Below, in pieces: positions 59,422-64,000 of a stretch of DNA of 64,000 nucleotides. The stretch covers positions 2,593,001 to 2,657,000 of the forward strand of contig NZ_CP049744.1 in the NCBI RefSeq assembly GCF_000760935.2. Reading direction: 5' to 3'. The translations under genes and the position numbers were made by a program. The notes beneath the pieces were generated by a model. The model ran no database searches, was not told the origin of the DNA, and was given only the letters and a program-made list of their open reading frames with translations. The stretch is from Rhodococcoides fascians A25f. Lineage in GTDB: Bacteria > Actinomycetota > Actinomycetes > Mycobacteriales > Mycobacteriaceae. Numbering within the stretch: position 1 is the stretch's first letter; each line of letters opens with the position of its first letter.

Positions 59422-60900
59422 ATGCCCTCAACCACAACCTCACCGCAGGTGGCCGTAAACGATATCGGCTCCGCAGAGGATTTTCTCGCAGCCATCGACG
59501 CGACGATCAAGTACTTCAACGATGGTGACATCGTCGAAGGCACCATCGTCAAGGTCGATCGCGACGAGGTTCTACTCGACATCGGTTACAAGACCGAAGG
59601 CGTCATCCCTTCTCGCGAGCTCTCCATCAAGCACGACGTCGACCCCAACGAGGTCGTCTCCGTGGGAGATGAGATCGAAGCACTCGTCCTCACCAAGGAG
59701 GACAAGGAAGGCCGCCTGATCCTGTCCAAGAAGCGAGCTCAGTACGAGCGCGCTTGGGGCACGATCGAGGAGCTCAAGGAGAAGGACGAGGCCGTCAAGG
59801 GCACCGTCATCGAGGTCGTCAAGGGTGGACTCATCCTGGACATCGGTCTCCGCGGCTTCCTGCCTGCCTCGCTCGTCGAGATGCGTCGCGTCCGCGACCT
59901 CCAGCCGTACGTCGGCAAGGAGATCGAGGCCAAGATCATCGAGCTCGACAAGAACCGCAACAACGTGGTCTTGTCGCGCCGCGCATGGCTCGAGCAGACC
60001 CAGTCCGAGGTCCGCAGCGAGTTCCTGCACCAGCTCCAGAAGGGCCAGGTCCGCAAGGGCGTCGTGTCCTCCATCGTCAACTTCGGTGCCTTCGTGGACC
60101 TGGGTGGCGTCGACGGCCTGGTGCACGTCTCCGAGCTGTCCTGGAAGCACATCGATCACCCGTCCGAGGTTGTCGAGGTCGGCACCGAGGTCACCGTCGA
60201 GGTTCTCGACGTCGACCTGGACCGCGAGCGTGTGTCGCTGTCGCTCAAGGCAACTCAGGAAGATCCGTGGCGCCAGTTCGCTCGCACGCACGCGATCGGC
60301 CAGATCGTGCCCGGAAAGGTCACCAAGCTGGTTCCCTTCGGTGCGTTCGTTCGCGTCGAAGAGGGCATCGAGGGCCTCGTGCACATCTCCGAGCTGGCCG
60401 AGCGCCACGTGGAGGTTCCGGACCAGGTCGTGGGTGTCGGCGACGACGCGCTCGTCAAGGTCATCGACATCGATCTCGAGCGTCGCCGGATTTCGTTGAG
60501 CCTCAAGCAGGCCAACGAGGACTACGCAGAAGAGTTCGATCCGTCCAAGTACGGCATGGCCGACTCGTACGACGAGGGTGGCAACTACATCTTCCCCGAG
60601 GGCTTCGACTCCGAGACCAACGAATGGCTCGAAGGTTACGAGAAGCAGCGTGAAGAGTGGGAAGGTCGCTACGCCGAGGCCGAGCGTCGCCACAAGATGC
60701 ACACTGCTCAGATGGAGAAGACGGCCAAGGACGAAGCTGCCGAAGCCGCCAACACCAACTACTCCTCCGAGTCGGGTCAGGCCCCCGCCGATGCAGAAGG
60801 CGATGCTCCCGCAGCGTCGGCTCCGGCCTCGACCGGTGGATCGCTGGCCAGCGATGCGCAGCTCGCTGCACTTCGCGAGAAGCTGTCCGGCAACGCCTGA
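59422..60900 (+). CDS. rpsA: 30S ribosomal protein S1
   Basis: S1 binds mRNA at the 30S subunit for translation initiation. The 492-residue protein has four S1 (OB-fold) domains, roughly at 35-105, 120-190, 205-275 and 292-362, such as DIVEGTIVKVDRDEVLLDIGYKTEGVIP and KGVVSSIVNFGAFVDLGGVDGLVHVSEL. This is the usual four-domain actinobacterial form, not the six-domain E. coli form. The C-terminus is acidic and Ala-rich. No good Shine-Dalgarno precedes ATG 59422. Confidence 0.96.
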   Translation: MPSTTTSPQVAVNDIGSAEDFLAAIDATIKYFNDGDIVEGTIVKVDRDEVLLDIGYKTEGVIPSRELSIKHDVDPNEVVSVGDEIEALVLTKEDKEGRLILSKKRAQYERAWGTIEELKEKDEAVKGTVIEVVKGGLILDIGLRGFLPASLVEMRRVRDLQPYVGKEIEAKIIELDKNRNNVVLSRRAWLEQTQSEVRSEFLHQLQKGQVRKGVVSSIVNFGAFVDLGGVDGLVHVSELSWKHIDHPSEVVEVGTEVTVEVLDVDLDRERVSLSLKATQEDPWRQFARTHAIGQIVPGKVTKLVPFGAFVRVEEGIEGLVHISELAERHVEVPDQVVGVGDDALVKVIDIDLERRRISLSLKQANEDYAEEFDPSKYGMADSYDEGGNYIFPEGFDSETNEWLEGYEKQREEWEGRYAEAERRHKMHTAQMEKTAKDEAAEAANTNYSSESGQAPADAEGDAPAASAPASTGGSLASDAQLAALREKLSGNA

Positions 60901-60932
60901 TAGAAGTTGTCCACCCGTGAGGGTGTGACCGC

Positions 60933-60963
60933 AGCCCCGGTTCTCTTCGTGAGAGCCGGGGCT
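60933..60963 (+). terminator. rpsA terminator
   Basis: AGCCCCGG-TTCTC pairs with GAGAG-CCGGGGCT (60933-60945 with 60951-60963) around a 5-base loop, followed by TTCTCGT. It lies 32 bases after the stop codon. Confidence 0.85.
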
Positions 60964-61062
60964 TTCTCGTTCGAAAGCAGTCGGGCGGACACGTTCGGCT
61001 CGCGAGACGACAATGGACCCGGTTCCGATGAACCGGGCCCATGTGTGAGGGGGAAGTGCGAA

Positions 61063-61272
61063 CTACGCGGCAGTGGCTGGACTCCACTGACCGACGCTCT
61101 CCGTGCGCTTGCGCATGCTGGCGAAGCTGTGGCGGGCGGGGGTCAGGAGATTGGTGAACCAGTTACGCCGGTGGTCGGCCAACGCCGAGGCAACTTCCGG
61201 AATGAGAACGCAATGTACGCCTGCATCCATGCCAAGGCGGTGCCGACCCGGTTGGATCTGATTGCTTCGCAT
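61063..61272 (-). CDS. Small 69-residue protein of unknown function
   Basis: ATG 61272 is preceded on its strand by AAAAGGAC at 5-7 bases, one of the best ribosome sites in the window. The product, MRSNQIQPGRHRLGMDAG..., is basic, with one Cys, no membrane helix and a Ser/Thr/Ala-rich end. It is divergent from coaE with a 129-base gap and ends before the rpsA terminator. No family recognised. Confidence 0.6.
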   Translation of the reverse strand: MRSNQIQPGRHRLGMDAGVHCVLIPEVASALADHRRNWFTNLLTPARHSFASMRKRTESVGQWSPATAA

Positions 61273-61401
61273 GGGTGTCCTTTTCAATAGCTGTGGGTCG
61301 GCACATCGAGGTCGCGCTCGTCGAAGATAACCGACAGACCTCCGAAACCGGTGCATTTGTGGCTGGTGTGCTTCGGCGTGTTCGAGTGTCAGACTGGGTG
61401 C

Positions 61402-62619
61402 ATGCTGAGACTTGGACTGACCGGTGGAATAGGTGCCGGAAAATCGACCGTTGCCAAGGTGCTGACCGAGCTGGGTGGAGTTCTCGTCGACTCCGATGTG
61501 CTCGCCCGTGAAGTCGTGGAACCGGGAACGCTTGGCCTGCAACAACTGACGGAAACGTTCGGGGCCGACATTCTCGCACCGGACGGTTCGTTGGACCGTC
61601 CGGCGTTGGCGGCCGTGGCATTCGGGAACGAGGAATCCCGCAAGAAGCTCAACGGCATCGTCCACCCGTTGGTCGGTCAGCGTACTGCCGAGATCATCGA
61701 CGGTGCGGCCTCGGATGCCATTGTGGTGCAAGATATTCCGCTCCTCGTCGAAGGTTCTATGGGTCCGTTCTTCCACCTGGTCGTGGTCGTCTGGGTCGAC
61801 GCCGAAGAGCGCGTACGTCGACTCACCGGGCAACGAAACATGCCCGAGGCCGACGCCCGCGCACGCATCGCCGCGCAGGCAACCGATGACGCACGCCGAG
61901 CCGCAGCAGACGTCTGGATCGACAACACCGGTGCGCCGGGCAGCGTCGACGAGCAGGTTCGACTCCTGTGGAACGAGCGCCTGATTCCCTTCGAGCGCAA
62001 CATCAGAGAGGGCATCGTCGCCCGCACGCATCCGGAACAGGTGACGGCAGACCCGGCATGGGAGTCGCAGGCCCGCCGGATCATCGGCCGCCTCGCTCTC
62101 GCCTGTGCGGACGAGGCCGTCCGGATCGACCACGTGGGATCCACCGCAGTGCCCGGCCTGGATGCCAAGGACGTCATCGACATTCAGATCACGGTGCGTT
62201 CTCTCGACGACGCGGACGCGGTCGGTGATCGGTTACGTCTTGCCGGGTTCCCCGGAGTCGAGACCAGTAACTTCGACGACCCCAAGCCTGCATACGGAAT
62301 GGGCGGTGAGGCCGATCCTGCGGTGTGGGGCAAGCGCTTTCACGGCAACGCGGACCCCGGGCGTCCGGCCAACGTGCACATTCGGGTCGACGGTTGGCCG
62401 AACCAGACGTTCGCTCTGCTGTTCCGTGACTGGCTGCGCGAGGACTCGTCTGTTGCGACCGAGTACTCGGGGATCAAGCGCCGCGCCTCGGAGGCGGCCG
62501 CAGGGATCGAGGATTACCGTGCGGCGATCGACGCGTACGAGAACGCCAAGGCACCGTGGTTCGACGTGGCCTACCGTCGGGCGTGGCAGTGGGCAGAGGA
62601 GACGAACTGGACAGCCTGA
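61402..62619 (+). CDS. coaE: Dephospho-CoA kinase fused to a GrpB-like domain
   Basis: CoaE phosphorylates dephospho-CoA, the last step of CoA synthesis. Residues 1-200 are the P-loop kinase with LGLTGGIGAGKSTVAKVL and the RLTGQRNMPEADARARIAAQ lid. Residues about 210-400 are a GrpB/UPF0157 nucleotidyltransferase-like domain (IDHVGSTAVPGLDAKDVIDIQI). This fusion of 405 residues is typical of actinobacteria (e.g. Rv1631). ATG 61402 is chosen since the P-loop begins eight residues later. Confidence 0.95.
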   Translation: MLRLGLTGGIGAGKSTVAKVLTELGGVLVDSDVLAREVVEPGTLGLQQLTETFGADILAPDGSLDRPALAAVAFGNEESRKKLNGIVHPLVGQRTAEIIDGAASDAIVVQDIPLLVEGSMGPFFHLVVVVWVDAEERVRRLTGQRNMPEADARARIAAQATDDARRAAADVWIDNTGAPGSVDEQVRLLWNERLIPFERNIREGIVARTHPEQVTADPAWESQARRIIGRLALACADEAVRIDHVGSTAVPGLDAKDVIDIQITVRSLDDADAVGDRLRLAGFPGVETSNFDDPKPAYGMGGEADPAVWGKRFHGNADPGRPANVHIRVDGWPNQTFALLFRDWLREDSSVATEYSGIKRRASEAAAGIEDYRAAIDAYENAKAPWFDVAYRRAWQWAEETNWTA

Positions 62620-62635
62620 CGCAGAGCTGCGCGCA

Positions 62636-63181
62636 TCAGGCCGGCTTGCCGTTCCACTCGGTCGGCATTCCGACGGATGCGAGCCACGCGTTCAGGTCGT
62701 AATCGTGCCGCGTCAGTCCTTCGATGGCCGCGATCGACCTGGACAGCGCGCGCTCGGCCGTCGGGGTGTCCAGGTGCTGCGCCACTCTCGCGTCGAACAA
62801 CTCGTCGACGTCCAGTAGGTCGTAATCACGGCCGGTGCGGACGCTGAGGTCGAGATAGTGGTCGACGGATGTCCACTCGGTGGTGCCGGCCGTGTACTCG
62901 CCGATGTCGACGTAGTAGTCCTGGTCGCGTGCGTGCGCGGGTAGGTAATGGAACACCGAGGCGCGGAGCCCGAGAGCAGGCAGTAGCCAGGACTCGAGGT
63001 AGTCGAAGTGGGCGTGGTCCGAGGGTCGGGCCATGTAGAGCCCCCACGGCTCGACGCGATATTCGTCGACCACGCGTACGAAACCTTTGGGGTCCACGTT
63101 CGTTTTGGCGACGAGGTCGAACGTCTCGTGCTTGGGAGCATGTACGACGGTGTGCGCACCGGCTGACGTGTGAGCGACCAT
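62636..63181 (-). CDS. DUF402-domain protein
   Basis: A 181-residue protein with the DUF402 pattern ([42 protein letters not shown]) and tryptophans expected for the family. Related DUF402 proteins are nucleoside phosphatases or RNA-linked enzymes, but the activity here is not known. It is the Rv1632c-like gene between coaE and uvrB. ATG 63181 is chosen; a longer frame would reach into uvrB. Confidence 0.83.
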   Translation of the reverse strand: MVAHTSAGAHTVVHAPKHETFDLVAKTNVDPKGFVRVVDEYRVEPWGLYMARPSDHAHFDYLESWLLPALGLRASVFHYLPAHARDQDYYVDIGEYTAGTTEWTSVDHYLDLSVRTGRDYDLLDVDELFDARVAQHLDTPTAERALSRSIAAIEGLTRHDYDLNAWLASVGMPTEWNGKPA

Positions 63182-63247
63182 GCCTGTAGAAGCTACCGGG
63201 AACAGACCTTCGGGGTCTGTCCGACGGAACTTGTCGGTGGTCGCGTC

Positions 63248-63253
63248 TACGCT
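63248..63253 (+). promoter_or_regulatory. Leaderless -10 box before uvrB
   Basis: TACGCT lies 6 bases before ATG 63260. No LexA-type palindrome is evident between it and the DUF402 gene. Confidence 0.5.
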
Positions 63254-63259
63254 TGTGCA

Positions 63260-64000
63260 ATGGCGTTTGCATCCGAACATCCCGTTGTCGCGCACTCCGA
63301 ACACCGTCCGGTGGGCGCGATCGAGCGCACCGGACCGGCGTTCGAGGTCGTCAGCGAACACGTGCCGGCCGGTGATCAGCCGACCGCCATCGCCGAGCTC
63401 GAACGGCGGATCAAGGCGGACGAGAAGGACGTCGTGCTTCTCGGTGCCACGGGTACCGGTAAATCGGCCACCACGGCCTGGCTCATCGAGAAGCTGCAGC
63501 GCCCCACCCTGGTGATGGCACCGAACAAGACTCTGGCTGCACAGTTGGCGAACGAGCTGCGAGACATGTTGCCCAACAACGCAGTCGAGTACTTCGTGTC
63601 GTACTACGACTACTACCAGCCCGAGGCGTACATCGCGCAGACCGACACCTACATCGAGAAGGACTCGTCCATCAACGACGACGTCGAGCGGCTACGGCAC
63701 TCGGCCACGGCATCTCTGCTCTCGCGACGCGACGTGGTCGTGGTGGCCTCTGTGTCGTGCATCTACGGCCTCGGCACGCCTCAGTCGTACGTCGACCGGT
63801 CGATCGAGCTGGAGGTCAATGTCGAAGTTCAGCGTGATGCACTGCTCAGGCTGCTGGTGGACGTGCAGTACACCCGCAACGACATGGCTTTCACTCGTGG
63901 ATCGTTCCGGGTTCGCGGCGATACCGTCGAGATCATTCCGTCCTACGAGGAACTGGCGATTCGCATCGAGTTCTTCGGCGACGAGATCGAAGCGCTCTAC
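63260..64000 (+). CDS. uvrB: Excinuclease ABC subunit B (5' part; 3' end outside window)
   Basis: UvrB is the helicase-like damage-verifying subunit of UvrABC nucleotide excision repair. The first 247 residues are visible: [20 protein letters not shown], Walker [32 protein letters not shown], and the DNA-binding beta-hairpin [32 protein letters not shown]. The frame is open at the window end. Confidence 0.97.
   Translation, partial: MAFASEHPVVAHSEHRPVGAIERTGPAFEVVSEHVPAGDQPTAIAELERRIKADEKDVVLLGATGTGKSATTAWLIEKLQRPTLVMAPNKTLAAQLANELRDMLPNNAVEYFVSYYDYYQPEAYIAQTDTYIEKDSSINDDVERLRHSATASLLSRRDVVVVASVSCIYGLGTPQSYVDRSIELEVNVEVQRDALLRLLVDVQYTRNDMAFTRGSFRVRGDTVEIIPSYEELAIRIEFFGDEIEALY

Noticed and set aside
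59572..60702. A 376-codon minus-strand frame opposite rpsA.
   Set aside because: Its Asp/Leu-rich text is the antisense of S1 repeats, and rpsA with its terminator explains the region.

Overview
This window is GC-rich chromosomal DNA from a mycolic-acid actinobacterium (Mycobacteriales), most likely Rhodococcus or a close relative. The evidence is frequent GTG starts, many ATGA/GTGA stop-start overlaps, TANNNT -10 boxes placed 6-8 nt before start codons (leaderless transcripts), PriA-type HisA, a CoaE-GrpB fusion, a DUF222/HNH protein, and a gene order that I recall as matching the M. tuberculosis stretch bioB-nadABC-his-trp-lgt-pyk-tesB-pdtaR-polA-rpsA-coaE-uvrB, with extra genes inserted. 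It is almost entirely ordinary core chromosome. I see no prophage, IS element, CRISPR array or plasmid-type region.

Layout. 1-2.1 kb: the 3' part of secA2 and a META-domain lipoprotein. 2.1-4.7 kb: biotin block. A divergent TetR repressor (BioQ-like) faces bioB across two tandem TGAAC-N3-GTTCA operators, followed by the biotin synthase auxiliary protein BsaP and a DUF2567 membrane protein. 4.7-9 kb: NAD block. NrtR faces nadABC across an 8-bp-arm inverted repeat. 9-15.3 kb: accessory stretch with an S4 RNA-binding protein, a small membrane protein, an HNH/DUF222 protein, a LysR regulator with a lysine-rich tail, DUF5997, a lysE-(54 aa)-ychJ overlapping operon, an SRPBCC protein and a DinB-like protein. 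15.4-23.3 kb: histidine operon hisDCB-MFS-hisH-(small membrane protein)-hisA(priA)-impA-hisFI. 23.3-24.4 kb: MarR regulator and a thiol peroxidase. 24.5-29.8 kb: trpE-membrane protein-trpC-trpB-trpA, without trpD, trpG or trpF. 29.8-32.3 kb: lgt and two TM2-domain proteins. 32.5-41 kb: gltBD, pyk, tesB. 41-45.3 kb: accessory genes (DNA glycosylase, DUF1772, NAD(P)-binding protein, AraC regulator, AAA ATPase) and a tRNA-Leu(CAA). 45.4-52 kb: the ANTAR regulator pdtaR, then a branched-chain-type ABC uptake system whose binding protein converges on livHMGF. 52.2-64 kb: polA, thioredoxin, a GlxA-type regulator, a 2'-5' RNA ligase-like protein, an isocitrate/isopropylmalate dehydrogenase-like protein, a methyltransferase, rpsA, coaE, a DUF402 protein and the 5' part of uvrB.

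The genes work together as biosynthetic and housekeeping modules: biotin and NAD cofactor supply, each with its own repressor; histidine and tryptophan synthesis linked through PriA, which can replace the missing TrpF; glutamate synthesis (GltBD); and DNA replication/repair and translation. I found no convincing wholly new system. The best leads are a 74-nt tRNA-Leu(CAA) with a short variable loop, a 54-aa gene coupled by overlaps on both sides, a LivH permease carrying an exported Ig-like domain, several short genes with good start signals, and several perfect palindromes in divergent promoters.
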